A stretch of 32,021 nt of DNA from Microbulbifer mangrovi. GTDB taxonomy: Bacteria > Pseudomonadota > Gammaproteobacteria > Pseudomonadales > Cellvibrionaceae. This document shows, one piece after another, positions 18,605-27,029 of this stretch (positions are counted from its first letter, which is position 1; every line of letters starts with the position of its first letter). The notes under the pieces are model-generated. The model was not told the origin of the DNA. It did not search any database and saw only the letters and a program-made list of their open reading frames with translations. The stretch lies in NCBI RefSeq assembly GCF_002009015.1, contig NZ_LZDE01000304.1, positions 1 through 32,021 of the forward strand, in the 5' to 3' direction. The translations under genes were made by a program, and so were the position numbers.

Positions 18605-19378
18605 TCAGTATTTGAGCGCTAAATGCTTCGGATCCGGGGTGCGCAGGTGCTTGCTCAGCGGGTGCTCGCGCTTGCGCAGTTCCGCCAGTACCAGCTGCGC
18701 CACTTCGCGCGCGCCCATGTGGTTCAGGTGGGTATCGTCGCGCACGCCCACCGGATAGTTGGGGTGCAGGCCCGGGGCAATGTGCATAAAGCGCAGGGCT
18801 GAATCGCGATCGCCCATGGCCTGGAAGTATTCCCGGGTCACCAGCTCCATATCGATGAATTCCACTTTTTCACTCTTCGCCACTTCCCGCACCAGCGGCG
18901 CATAGGGGTGAGTGTGCTTGATGGTGTTATCGCCGTCGAAGTAACGACGGGTGATCGGTGACATCAGGATCGGCTCGGCACCGGCCTCGCGCACATCGTT
19001 GATGAAGCGGGACAGGTTCGTCTTGTACTGCTCTGGCGTGGTGTAGCGGTCTTTCTTGTGCTCGGACTCGTCGTTGTGGCCGAACTGGATGATCACGTAA
19101 TCATCTGCCTGCAGCTCGTCCATGATCCCTTTCCAGCGCCCTTCCTCGATAAAGGTGCGCGTGCTGCGGCCGTTCATGGCCCGGTTTTCCACCTTGATGT
19201 CATCACCGAAGAACACGGCGAAGGGTACGCCCCAGCCGGTTTCCGGGTAATCCTTGATCTCTTTGATGGACATCGTGGAGTCACCGGCCATGAAAATGGT
19301 GGTCCCGGTGTCTGCGGCGAATGCGCCACTGGCTGCTGCCAGCGCACCGGCGGCAGCCCAATGCTTCAAAAACTTCAT
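18605..19378 (-). CDS. Secreted SGNH esterase, rhamnogalacturonan acetylesterase-like (CE12 type)
   Basis: Likely removes acetyl groups from pectin-type or related polysaccharides outside the inner membrane. From the ATG at 19378 (257 aa) a Sec signal peptide, MKFLKHWAAAGALAAASGAFA, precedes the mature protein. SGNH blocks are in order: GDSTM (catalytic Ser), NRAMNGRST, FGHND (oxyanion Asn) and DDTHLNHMGA with the Asp-x-x-His pair. The ATG at 19396 lacks a ribosome-binding site, whereas GAGAG precedes 19378. It lies 59 bp downstream of the HExxH lipoprotein gene on the same strand and is convergent with yhbY. The true acetylated substrate is unknown. Confidence 0.88.
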   Translation of the reverse strand: MKFLKHWAAAGALAAASGAFAADTGTTIFMAGDSTMSIKEIKDYPETGWGVPFAVFFGDDIKVENRAMNGRSTRTFIEEGRWKGIMDELQADDYVIIQFGHNDESEHKKDRYTTPEQYKTNLSRFINDVREAGAEPILMSPITRRYFDGDNTIKHTHPYAPLVREVAKSEKVEFIDMELVTREYFQAMGDRDSALRFMHIAPGLHPNYPVGVRDDTHLNHMGAREVAQLVLAELRKREHPLSKHLRTPDPKHLALKY

Positions 19379-19437
19379 AACATCTCTCGTCGTCATTGTG
19401 GGTGAATTGTCGTTTTTCTAATCGGTAACGGCAGTGC

Positions 19438-21441
19438 TCAGAACCGGGTCGGCGGCAGGAAGCTGCGCGGACGCTCGGTAGGCATCGGAATGGCGCGGCT
19501 CGGCAACGGTGCAGCAAAGCGCAACGGACCGGACTCGCCGACACAGGCCGGGTTCAGGTTCTGCCCCCAGCCCTCTCCCGCACACAGTGCAATCGGGGAG
19601 ATGGTGCGCAGATGCGCGTCCGCCTGCGCCCAGGCTTCCGGCAGCAGACCCTGTACTGCAGTGCTGGCGCGCGCGCTGACGCGATCATCGCCGATGCGGC
19701 CGCGCTGCCCCTGATACACCTGGTAATCGTCCGCCGACAGTGCGCGGACCGGCATATTGGTCACGGCGATGTCCCGCTTGATGCCGTAACGCAGACTCAT
19801 CATGGTCTCTTCAAACAGCATCGCGGTGTCTTCCCACGGGGTGGTGTAGCTGTAGAAATCATTGGCGGTATCGGGAAAGAAGAACCCGGCCACATCTGCG
19901 GGGGTGTAGGAGCGCTGCTCGAGGGTAGCCTCGGCACCGCGGTAGCGTACATCCGCCAGCGCGTACAGCTCCGAGGATGTCATGCCATTGACCGCGGTCA
20001 CCGATTCGTTGACGAAGGCGCTATCGTGGGCCTGGTTGAAGAAGATGTCGTCCAGGTCCAGGCCGCTGTTGATCTTGTTCTGGGACAGGGCGTCGTTGGC
20101 GTGGGCCAATTCGTGGTAGAGCAGTGATCCCAGGTCCGCCTCCAGCTCGCGGAAGCTCCGGGTAAAGCGATCCGCCGGATAGTAGTAAGAGAAGGCATAG
20201 GTGTTGTTTTTCACGTAGCGCCAGGGCGTCACGAAGTTGAGCGCGGAGCCGAAGCCGCTGCGGTAGTCCGGCTGCTCGTTGATCACATCGCGCTCCTCGG
20301 GGGTCAGCCACAGGCTGTCGGGATCGAGGTAGATGGCGCCGGTGAGCGACCAGTAAAACGAGGGGCGCACATCGCTGGAGATGACCACCGCGGTGGTAGC
20401 GCGCAACATGCGCGCGAAGTCACCGTGGGGATCCAGTTCGCGCAGGAAGCGCTCAAAGCGCGCGCCCATCCAGTCGTGAGAAACCAGCACGTGATCCATG
20501 ATCTGGTCCACGGTAGGCGCACTGCTTTGCATACCGATTGCGGGCAGGTCGCGCAGGGTGCACAGGCTCTCGTCCACCAGCTGGTTGGAGAAAACGCAGT
20601 CCGCCAGGTAATCCCGGTAAGGGCTGTTGGCGCGGTAGGTATACACGTTATTCAGTGGCGAGCTTTTCGCACAGTAGTCGCCATCGCCATCACAGAAGTA
20701 TTCGCTGGTTACCTCGGGACGGTCCTGCACCACCACGTAGGCGATATCGGTGAAAGAGCCCGCACTGGTGGTCAGGGTCCCCTCGAACACCAGCACCTGA
20801 TCACCGGTGACCTCCGGTGCGGTAATAAATACCAGCGGCTGGCCGGAATCGTCCTCGTACATTTGCGCGGTGGGACCGGAAACCTGGTTGAACTCCCACG
20901 ACGGGTTGGCACCGCTGGACTCACTGGCATTCAGGCGCAGGGAGAATTCGGCACCCTCGCTTACCGAGCGGTCCGCGCGCAGTTGTACGCGGGTGCCGCT
21001 GCTCGCTGCAGACCCGACCGAAATATCAAAGGTTGCGGTCTGCTGGTCCCCTTGAGGATTACTGGCGGTTAATTGAAAGCTGTACTGGCCGCTGAACACG
21101 GCATCAAAGCTGATACCGGCAGAGCCGTTGCCAGCGAGGGGCTCCACATCCGGTCCCGCCAGCTGGTCCCACACAAAGCGGTTGTAGCCCTGCTCCGACA
21201 GGCTCGCCACCACCCCCACGGAATCCCCGGCCTGCGCACTTTCGTCGCCAGTGAGGGTCAGCACCGATGGGGCCTGGTTGATCGGGGGCGGGGTGAAACC
21301 GGAATCGTCATTATCTGATCCTCCACCACCGCCGCCACCGCAAGCGGTCAGCGCAGCGAGGGCGATAATCCCCAGAGGAAGCTTCAACGGATTTTTTAAG
21401 GCGCAGCGCCAGGAATACGGGTATCGGGTTGCGGTTGCCAT
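19438..21441 (-). CDS. Surface lipoprotein with PKD-like region and HExxH zincin motif
   Basis: A 667-aa protein of no named family. A signal peptide with lipobox LTAC (lipidated Cys34) is followed by a seven-glycine run and an acidic, proline-rich linker. The next 200 residues look like one or two PKD/Ig-type beta domains (about 57-143 and 150-238). The C-terminal half carries LYHELAHANDA, with HELAH at 443-447, and TPWEDTAMLFEE around 534-545. This resembles the ED-x-A-E third-ligand region of gluzincin-like peptidases. Four Cys between 250 and 294 may form disulfides in the periplasm or outside. Peptidase function is inferred from the motif alone. It is next to the secreted esterase, suggesting an envelope or polysaccharide-use locus. 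Confidence 0.75.
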   Translation of the reverse strand: MATATRYPYSWRCALKNPLKLPLGIIALAALTACGGGGGGGSDNDDSGFTPPPINQAPSVLTLTGDESAQAGDSVGVVASLSEQGYNRFVWDQLAGPDVEPLAGNGSAGISFDAVFSGQYSFQLTASNPQGDQQTATFDISVGSAASSGTRVQLRADRSVSEGAEFSLRLNASESSGANPSWEFNQVSGPTAQMYEDDSGQPLVFITAPEVTGDQVLVFEGTLTTSAGSFTDIAYVVVQDRPEVTSEYFCDGDGDYCAKSSPLNNVYTYRANSPYRDYLADCVFSNQLVDESLCTLRDLPAIGMQSSAPTVDQIMDHVLVSHDWMGARFERFLRELDPHGDFARMLRATTAVVISSDVRPSFYWSLTGAIYLDPDSLWLTPEERDVINEQPDYRSGFGSALNFVTPWRYVKNNTYAFSYYYPADRFTRSFRELEADLGSLLYHELAHANDALSQNKINSGLDLDDIFFNQAHDSAFVNESVTAVNGMTSSELYALADVRYRGAEATLEQRSYTPADVAGFFFPDTANDFYSYTTPWEDTAMLFEETMMSLRYGIKRDIAVTNMPVRALSADDYQVYQGQRGRIGDDRVSARASTAVQGLLPEAWAQADAHLRTISPIALCAGEGWGQNLNPACVGESGPLRFAAPLPSRAIPMPTERPRSFLPPTRF

Positions 21442-21531
21442 GATCAGATCTTTTTATAGTTAGTGCTCTGGTGGCATAGGTTACCACCGGCCTGACCAAT
21501 GGGCGAGACTCCTGCATTGCAGCCATTCAGA

Positions 21532-21562
21532 CATAAAAAAACGGCCCCTCGCGGGGCCGTTT
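21532..21562 (-). terminator. Intrinsic terminator downstream of pntB
   Basis: AAACGGCCCC and GGGGCCGTTT form a 10-bp stem with a four-base loop (21539-21562). On minus it is followed by a run of seven T (plus-strand A tract 21535-21541). It ends the pntAB operon. Confidence 0.9.
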
Positions 21563-21593
21563 CCTGGCTGGGCCTTACCGTACCCTGAACAAA

Positions 21594-22991
21594 TCAGGCC
21601 GGATTCAGCTTGCCGAGGACACTCTGCAGGCTGTCTTTGGCGTCGCCGAACAGCATGCGGGAGTTGTCTTTGTAGAACAACGGGTTGGCAACACCCGCGT
21701 AGCCGGAGGCCATGGAGCGCTTCAGCACCACCACTTTGCCCGCCTTCCACACTTCCAGCACCGGCATACCGGCGATGGGGGAACCGGGCTTCTCTACCGC
21801 GTCCGGGTTGACGGTATCGTTGGCGCCGATCACCAGCACCAGGTCGGTTTCCGGGAAGTCGTCGTTGATCTCCTCCATCTCCAGCACGATGTCGTACGGC
21901 ACGTTGGCTTCCGCCAGCAGTACGTTCATGTGTCCGGGCAGGCGACCGGCAACCGGGTGAATACCGAAGCGTACGGTTTTGCCGGCCTTGCGCAGCTTGT
22001 CGGTGAGATCGCTCACCGCCTGCTGGGCGTGGGCCACGGCCATACCGAAGCCGGGTACGATCACGATGCTCTTGGCCGCTTTCAGGTCATCTGCCAGCTC
22101 GTCGTGGGTGGTGGCTACCGCTTCACCCTCTTCCTCGCCGTCGGAGGAGGCAACAGCGCCGTCGGAACCAAAACCGCCCAGGATCACGCTGACAAAAGAA
22201 CGGTTCATACCGCGACACATGATGTAGCTGAGGATGGCACCGGAGGAACCGACCAAAGCGCCGATCACGATCAGCAGGTCATTACTGAGCATGAAACCGG
22301 TGGCCGCTGCGGCCCAGCCGGAGTAGCTGTTCAGCATGGAAATCACTACCGGCATGTCCGCACCGCCGATCGCCGCGATCAGGTGGATACCCAGCAGCAG
22401 CGCGATACCGGTCATCACCAGCAGGTTGATGATGGTGGCGTTGCTCACATCCGCCGGGATGAACTGGGCACCCAGCACTACACAGATCACCAGGGCGATC
22501 AGGTTCAGCCAGTGGCGCGCCGGCAGCATCAGCGGTTTACCGGAGATCAGCCCCTGCAGCTTGCCGAAGGCAACGATGGAACCGGTCAGAGTGATGGCAC
22601 CGATGAATACACCGATGAAAATCTCGGAGTTGTGCACGATGTGCGCAGCACCTTCGAGATTGATCCGCGGATCCAGGTAGCCGCCCCAGCCGATCAGCAC
22701 GGCGGCGAGACCGACGAAGCTGTGCAGCAGGGCAACGAGCTGCGGCATGGCCGTCATTTCGACCTTGCGCGCCAGATGGATACCGATCACCGCACCCACG
22801 CCCATGGCGATGGCGACGGGCAGGTAGGCACCGCTGGTGATACCGGCCACGGTGGCGATGATGGCAACCGCCATACCTACCATGCCGTAGTAGTTACCGC
22901 GACGTGCAGTTTCGTGTGTGGACAGTCCGCCGAGGCTCAGGATGAACATCACCGCGGAAAACAGATAAGCCATGGAAATTACGCTATTCAT
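21594..22991 (-). CDS. pntB: NAD(P) transhydrogenase subunit beta
   Basis: Membrane plus NADP(H)-binding subunit of the proton-translocating transhydrogenase, which makes NADPH from NADH using the proton gradient. The 465 aa begin with about nine helices ([19 protein letters not shown] onward). Domain III follows, with [50 protein letters not shown] and [18 protein letters not shown]. The ATG at 22991 has AAGGAG nine bases upstream, overlapping the pntA stop region. The intrinsic terminator at 21532-21562 follows it. Confidence 0.97.
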   Translation of the reverse strand: MNSVISMAYLFSAVMFILSLGGLSTHETARRGNYYGMVGMAVAIIATVAGITSGAYLPVAIAMGVGAVIGIHLARKVEMTAMPQLVALLHSFVGLAAVLIGWGGYLDPRINLEGAAHIVHNSEIFIGVFIGAITLTGSIVAFGKLQGLISGKPLMLPARHWLNLIALVICVVLGAQFIPADVSNATIINLLVMTGIALLLGIHLIAAIGGADMPVVISMLNSYSGWAAAATGFMLSNDLLIVIGALVGSSGAILSYIMCRGMNRSFVSVILGGFGSDGAVASSDGEEEGEAVATTHDELADDLKAAKSIVIVPGFGMAVAHAQQAVSDLTDKLRKAGKTVRFGIHPVAGRLPGHMNVLLAEANVPYDIVLEMEEINDDFPETDLVLVIGANDTVNPDAVEKPGSPIAGMPVLEVWKAGKVVVLKRSMASGYAGVANPLFYKDNSRMLFGDAKDSLQSVLGKLNPA

Positions 22992-23003
22992 GTCTGTTTC
23001 TCC

Positions 23004-24545
23004 TTAGCGACGGAACATTTTGAGCATGCGGTGGGTAACGAAGAACCCGCCGAATATGTTGATACTGGCAAACAGTACCGCGATGAACGCCATGATGGTG
23101 ACGAGGAAGGAGCCGGTGGCCCCCACCTGCAGCAGCGCACCGATGATCACGATGCCGGAGATGGCGTTGGTCACACTCATCAGCGGGGTGTGAAGGGCGT
23201 GGGATACGTTCCAGATCACCTGCCAGCCGATAAAGATGGACAGCACAAACACGGTGAAGTGGGCAACAAAGTCCGCCGGTGCGGATTTACCCAGGGCCAG
23301 CAACAGTGCGCCGGCCACGGCCCAGAAGGCTACCAGGGACAGCGGTGAAGATTTTTTCTCCGGCTTGGGCTCCACTTCGATCTGCGGCTCCGGTTTTTTC
23401 TGCTGCGGCGCGGCAGAAATTTTCGGCGCGGGCGGCGGCCAGGTGATTTCACCTTCCTTCACTACAGTGGCGCCACGGACCGCTTCGTCCTCGAAGTTGA
23501 TGACGATCTCGCCGTTCTTCTCCGGTGTCATGTCGGTCAACAGGTGACACAGGTTGGTGGCGTAGAGGGTGGAGGACTGGGTGGCCGCGCGGCTCGCCAG
23601 GTTGGTGTAACCGAGGATGGTCACGCCGCTCTTGACGACTTTCTTGTCCGCTTCGGTAAAGTCACAGTTGCCGCCCATTTCCGCGGCCAGGTCCACAACC
23701 ACGGAACCGTCGGCCATGGTTTCCACCATGTCCGCCAGCCACAGTTTCGGCGCCGGCTTGCCGGGGATCAGCGCGGTGGTGATGACAATGTCGACTTCCT
23801 TGGCCTGCTCGCGGAACAGGGCCATCTCGGCATCGATAAACTCTTTGGACATCTGCTTGGCGTAACCGCCAGTGCCGGAACCGTCTTCCTCGATTTCCAC
23901 GGTGAGGAATTCCGCCCCCATGGACTCCACCTGCTCGCGGACTTCCGGACGGGTGTCGAAGGCGCGCACGATGGCACCCATGCTTTTCGCGGTGCCGATG
24001 GCGGAAAGGCCCGCAACACCGGCACCGATGACCAGCACCTTGGCCGGGGGAATTTTGCCCGCGGCGGTGATCTGACCGGTAAAGAAGCGACCAAATTCGT
24101 GGGCCGCCTCGATCACCGCACGGTAGCCGGCGATGTTGGCCATGGAGCTGAGCGCATCCATTTTCTGCGCGCGGGAAATACGTGGAATGGATTCCACTGC
24201 CAGCGCGTTGATGTTTTTGTCCGCCAGCTTCTTCAGCAGCGCTTCGTTCTGCGCAGGCTTCAGGAATGCCACCAGGGTGGCACCGCTGGGAATCAGGTCC
24301 AGCTCGGCGTCATTGGGCTGCTGTACTTTAAGTACGATGCCCGCCTGGCTAAGGCACTCTGCTGCGTTGGCACACAGCTTGGCCCCGGCCTGTTCATATT
24401 CCGCATCGGGGAAGCTGGCTGCTTCACCGGCCCCCTGTTCGATGACAACGTCAAAGCCCAGCGCCTGCAAACGCTTTACGCTGGCTGGCGATGCCGCGAC
24501 CCGCGCCTCGCCCGGTGCGGTCTCCTTTGGTATGGCAATAATCAC
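23004..24545 (-). CDS. pntA: NAD(P) transhydrogenase subunit alpha (full-length)
   Basis: NAD(H)-binding domain I joined to four membrane helices of domain II; 513 aa, like E. coli PntA rather than the split PntAA/PntAB form. The sequence has [17 protein letters not shown], the Rossmann segment [38 protein letters not shown], the mobile-loop region TGGYAKQMS and [17 protein letters not shown] proline- and lysine-rich linker (about 375-397) then leads to helices ending in [21 protein letters not shown]. The start is the GTG at 24545 with GGGAG nine bases upstream. It is 12 bp upstream of pntB. Confidence 0.97.
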   Translation of the reverse strand: MIIAIPKETAPGEARVAASPASVKRLQALGFDVVIEQGAGEAASFPDAEYEQAGAKLCANAAECLSQAGIVLKVQQPNDAELDLIPSGATLVAFLKPAQNEALLKKLADKNINALAVESIPRISRAQKMDALSSMANIAGYRAVIEAAHEFGRFFTGQITAAGKIPPAKVLVIGAGVAGLSAIGTAKSMGAIVRAFDTRPEVREQVESMGAEFLTVEIEEDGSGTGGYAKQMSKEFIDAEMALFREQAKEVDIVITTALIPGKPAPKLWLADMVETMADGSVVVDLAAEMGGNCDFTEADKKVVKSGVTILGYTNLASRAATQSSTLYATNLCHLLTDMTPEKNGEIVINFEDEAVRGATVVKEGEITWPPPAPKISAAPQQKKPEPQIEVEPKPEKKSSPLSLVAFWAVAGALLLALGKSAPADFVAHFTVFVLSIFIGWQVIWNVSHALHTPLMSVTNAISGIVIIGALLQVGATGSFLVTIMAFIAVLFASINIFGGFFVTHRMLKMFRR

Positions 24546-25207
24546 CGTTTGTGCTCCCGTTAAATTGTCTTTTTTATAAAACTCTGAAAATGAGCCGACC
24601 CGATTTTCTGGGCCTTTTTGTGTACCGCTGATATTTAATCCCGATTAACACATGCCGTCATCAGTGAAATCCGATTTTGGCGTGAAAGCGGTCATCTCCG
24701 GGAAAAACAATTTTTCCCGGAAAAACTAAATCCGTTTCGGTAGGACGATGAATTAAAGAGAATAAAAACAGCCAACGGAAATAGAGGATTCTTATTACTC
24801 GTTTAGCGTATTTTTATTGAAAATGCCGAAAATCGGTTAAAAAACAGTAGATTAAGTTGCAGAAGAAACGAAAAACCAGGGGCTGAGCGTGACTTTCGTG
24901 ACAATTTTCCTATTTGTGCGCCCCGCGAGATTCGAATACCGAAAAATAAAATTTATCGAAAAAACACCCGAATCCATTCATATAAAAGAATATTTATTTA
25001 ACTATTCCAAACAGTTTCTATTTAATCCTGAAAATAATAACGCTTTGGTATGGGAATAATTCAGCATTGGAATAGGTAACAATTAAAACCATTTATGGTT
25101 AATAACCAAATTGGAATTTATTGAAACCTTTACCATTGAAACTGGTTGAATTACATACCACTCTACCGCCGTATTAACGGCCGCGATCAGTTTTCACTGG
25201 CAGTGGA
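24546..25207. other. AT-rich non-coding region upstream of pntA
   Basis: This 662-bp stretch lacks any supported gene and is far richer in A and T than its surroundings. It contains a perfect inverted repeat at 24698-24720 and adjoining small palindromes AACCAT-TT-ATGGTT and GGTTA-A-TAACC (about 25087-25107). It also has two ATTGAAAC copies at 25120-25127 and 25135-25142. The pntA promoter must be here, but I cannot pick a convincing -35/-10 pair. It could be a regulatory region or the remnant of a lost element. Confidence 0.6.
24698..24720. repeat. Perfect inverted repeat upstream of pntA
   Basis: CCGGGAAAAA (24698-24707) and TTTTTCCCGG (24711-24720) are perfect 10-base complements with a three-base spacer CAA. 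The right arm also starts a second near-palindrome with the following GGAAAAA. It lies about 155 bp upstream of the pntA start. It could be an operator or a hairpin with T-tracts; the function is unknown. Confidence 0.75.
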
Positions 25208-26023
25208 TTATTCTGCTGCCAGAAACCCCAATTCTGCCAGTTGCTGCTGTACCTCATCGGAGCCCAGGTACTGCAACAGGCGAATGGCCAGGGCGCGCTC
25301 GCGAGTACTGCGCAGAATGACCATCTGCTGGTGAATCGGGGGATAGAAATGTGCCGGAATACGCATGAACTGGCCCCGGTTGCCGGTAGCCAGGGCCTGC
25401 CCGTAGGGAATCAGCCCCATATCCCCCTGCCCCTGGTGCAACAGGATCTTGGCGTGCCCTGCGTGGCCCGCATAGATCACCCGCCCTCGCATGCGCGGCC
25501 ACAGGCGCAGCTTCTTGAGCATTTTTACCGCGGCATCGCCATCCGGGGCCAGTTGCGGGTCTGCCACCACTACTTTGTGCTTGCCGCGCCCCAACAGCAG
25601 AATCAGCTGGCGCGGGGTGAGTGCCGCGTCGGTGCGCGCGAGCTTCGCGGTCAGGGTGGAAAAGCCGGACGACTTATCGGTGGAGATTTCGCGGCTGACC
25701 CACAGGGCGAGCTGACCGCGGGCATAGGTTTGCCGGCTTGCGGGCACCGTCAGTCCGGCCTTTTCCAGCAGCACCGGGCGCGCACTATCCGCGGAGAGAA
25801 ACAGATCGAAAGGTTCGCCGGCGCGAATCTGCCCATACAGCAGGCCACTGGCACCGGCGGTTATCCGCAGCCTGCAGTCACAATCGGCTTCGAACCCTTG
25901 CCGCAATGCTTCCACCGCAGGATGGAAACTTGCGTCCACAGCCACGCGGAGTTCCGGAGGCTGGCGCAGGCCACAGCTGCCGAGCAGCAACAGCAGAGCG
26001 CACATCATTAACCGCGTTACCAT
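25208..26023 (-). CDS. modA: ModA-type molybdate-binding lipoprotein
   Basis: Periplasmic substrate-binding component of a molybdate ABC importer, or a close relative. From the ATG at 26023, with GGGAGG eight bases upstream, the protein has 271 aa. The signal sequence ends in the lipobox LGSC, so it is probably membrane-tethered. Family features are LRVAVDASFHPAVEAL, the ligand-contacting ITAGASGLLYGQIRAGEPFDLFLSAD, a late ILLHQGQGDMGLIPYGQAL and the end LGSDEVQQQLAELGF. No modB or modC is visible downstream, where AT-rich non-coding DNA begins; the permease must lie elsewhere. It is 79 bp downstream of mobA. The oxyanion specificity is not proven. Confidence 0.85.
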   Translation of the reverse strand: MVTRLMMCALLLLLGSCGLRQPPELRVAVDASFHPAVEALRQGFEADCDCRLRITAGASGLLYGQIRAGEPFDLFLSADSARPVLLEKAGLTVPASRQTYARGQLALWVSREISTDKSSGFSTLTAKLARTDAALTPRQLILLLGRGKHKVVVADPQLAPDGDAAVKMLKKLRLWPRMRGRVIYAGHAGHAKILLHQGQGDMGLIPYGQALATGNRGQFMRIPAHFYPPIHQQMVILRSTRERALAIRLLQYLGSDEVQQQLAELGFLAAE

Positions 26024-26102
26024 GGACAAATACCTCCCTGTCCCCGGAACCCTGATTCGTTGCCCCCTGCGTCCCCGGCCCTCCATGAGACAGGGGCATC
26101 CC

Positions 26103-26726
26103 CTAGCGCGCCAGGCGCTGAAAATCCTCCGGCCGGTTGACGTTCAAATGCCAGTCCCCGGCGGGCACCGGTAACTGCATACAGCCGACATAGCCGAACA
26201 GCGCACGTATGGAGGCGATCGCGTTGCCCTGGGCTGCGGCATCGAGATACTGGCGACAGCGGTCGTCCAGCGGCAGCCAGCAGGGCAGGTAAAAATCCCC
26301 GAAACACACCGCCTGCTCCACCGCCTGGCCGGCGGCACACAGTTGATTCAGTAACGCGGGGCTCAGCTGCGGCATATCCACAGGGATCACCAGCAGCGCA
26401 TCACAGTGGATTTCCCACTCTCGCAGGTGCGCGGCCACTGCCTGCAGACCACCCAGGGGACCCGCCTGCGGATAGCGATCCGCAACACCGCCGGGCCGGG
26501 CGCCGCTGACCAACGTGGCCAGTCGCCCGACGCCTTGCGGCAGGGTAAAAGTCTCCAGTACCTCTTTGGCCTGCCCTAACAGGGTGTGCCCATTGGATAA
26601 TTTTAGCAGTGCCTTGTCCTTTCCCATGCGACTGGACAATCCGCCAGCCAGCACTACCGGACAAACACGCTTGCCCACCGCTGGCCGACCTCCCTGCCCA
26701 CTGGAAAATTCAGAGTTCACGGTCAT
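26103..26726 (-). CDS. mobA: Molybdenum cofactor guanylyltransferase MobA
   Basis: Transfers GMP from GTP to molybdopterin, giving the guanine dinucleotide cofactor used by DMSO-reductase-family enzymes, including assimilatory nitrate reductases. The 207 aa carry the nucleotide-binding loop VVLAGGLSSRMGKDKALL, then AGPLGGLQAV, the metal-binding region VIPVDMPQL and a C-terminal NVNRPEDFQRL. I start at the ATG at 26726; the ribosome-binding site is weak, and a GTG six bases on is an alternative. It is divergent from the nitrate porin operon and followed by modA, so molybdenum uptake and cofactor finishing sit beside the nitrate genes. Confidence 0.92.
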   Translation of the reverse strand: MTVNSEFSSGQGGRPAVGKRVCPVVLAGGLSSRMGKDKALLKLSNGHTLLGQAKEVLETFTLPQGVGRLATLVSGARPGGVADRYPQAGPLGGLQAVAAHLREWEIHCDALLVIPVDMPQLSPALLNQLCAAGQAVEQAVCFGDFYLPCWLPLDDRCRQYLDAAAQGNAIASIRALFGYVGCMQLPVPAGDWHLNVNRPEDFQRLAR

Positions 26727-26801
26727 CTGATTTACATCGTTCCTGTACAACCTGGGGTGCCCTCGCGGCACGCCCGTAGCAATCTTGCTGCGCCAAATTT
26801 C

Positions 26802-26816
26802 GCACCATTGCGGCGC
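26802..26816. promoter_or_regulatory. NtrC-like operator, distal copy
   Basis: GCACC-ATTGC-GGCGC differs by one base from the NtrC consensus GCACC-N5-GGTGC. Its centre is 31 bp, or three helical turns, from a second similar site at 26833-26847. Both lie upstream of the porin gene. Confidence 0.45.
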
Positions 26817-26832
26817 ATTATTTAACCGGCCC

Positions 26833-26847
26833 GCACCTGAAGCGTGC
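26833..26847. promoter_or_regulatory. NtrC-like operator, proximal copy
   Basis: GCACC-TGAAG-CGTGC differs by one base from GCACC-N5-GGTGC. Three-turn spacing to the distal copy recalls the paired sites upstream of glnA in enterics. It suggests control by nitrogen limitation. Confidence 0.45.
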
Positions 26848-26863
26848 GCTCCGGCGCCACACA

Positions 26864-26879
26864 GTGCCCCACTTTTGCC
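26864..26879 (+). promoter_or_regulatory. Weak sigma-54-like promoter for the porin-nasTS unit
   Basis: A perfect TTGC at 26875-26878 has TGC ten bases further up, where GG is expected (TG at 26865-26866). The -12 half is good and the -24 half degenerate. Transcription would start near 26890, giving a leader of about 140 nt that includes the attenuator. Confidence 0.3.
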
Positions 26880-26954
26880 GGCGCGACCACAGTTTTAACA
26901 GTCTCAGCTAGATTGGAATCAATTGGTACGAGTTTTGATTGTAAAAATGCCACT

Positions 26955-26999
26955 GGCAAAGAAGCCCGGCAACACAATCAGTGTCGCCGGGCTTTTTTT
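26955..26999 (+). terminator. Leader attenuator: ANTAR-like hexaloop hairpin overlapping an intrinsic terminator
   Basis: The terminator is AGCCCGGC-ACAC paired with GTGT-GCCGGGCT (26963-26993), followed by a run of seven T, 30 bp before the porin start. An alternative hairpin, GGC-AAAGAA-GCC (26955-26966), has a hexaloop with A at position 1 and G at position 4, the ANTAR target rule. Its 3' arm uses the terminator's 5' arm, so the two are exclusive. The stem is only 3 bp plus an outer C-G pair beyond a mismatch. NasT, encoded downstream, is the expected binder. The upstream partner hairpin is not certain. Confidence 0.7.
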
Positions 27000-27029
27000 A
27001 TGCCCATGGAAAGTATCCGGGAGAACGTC

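Noticed and set aside
24546-25207. CRISPR array in the AT-rich region
   Set aside because: Only two ATTGAAAC copies and small palindromes occur; there are no regularly spaced 25-40 bp repeats and no cas genes.
26900-26945. FNR/Anr box upstream of the porin
   Set aside because: TTGATTGT occurs but the second half-site ATCAA is not at the required spacing.
26900-26954. First ANTAR hairpin (P1) in the porin leader, e.g. CAGTCT-CAGCT-AGATTG
   Set aside because: The stem is plausible but the loop has five bases and lacks the A1/G4 hexaloop, so I do not claim it.
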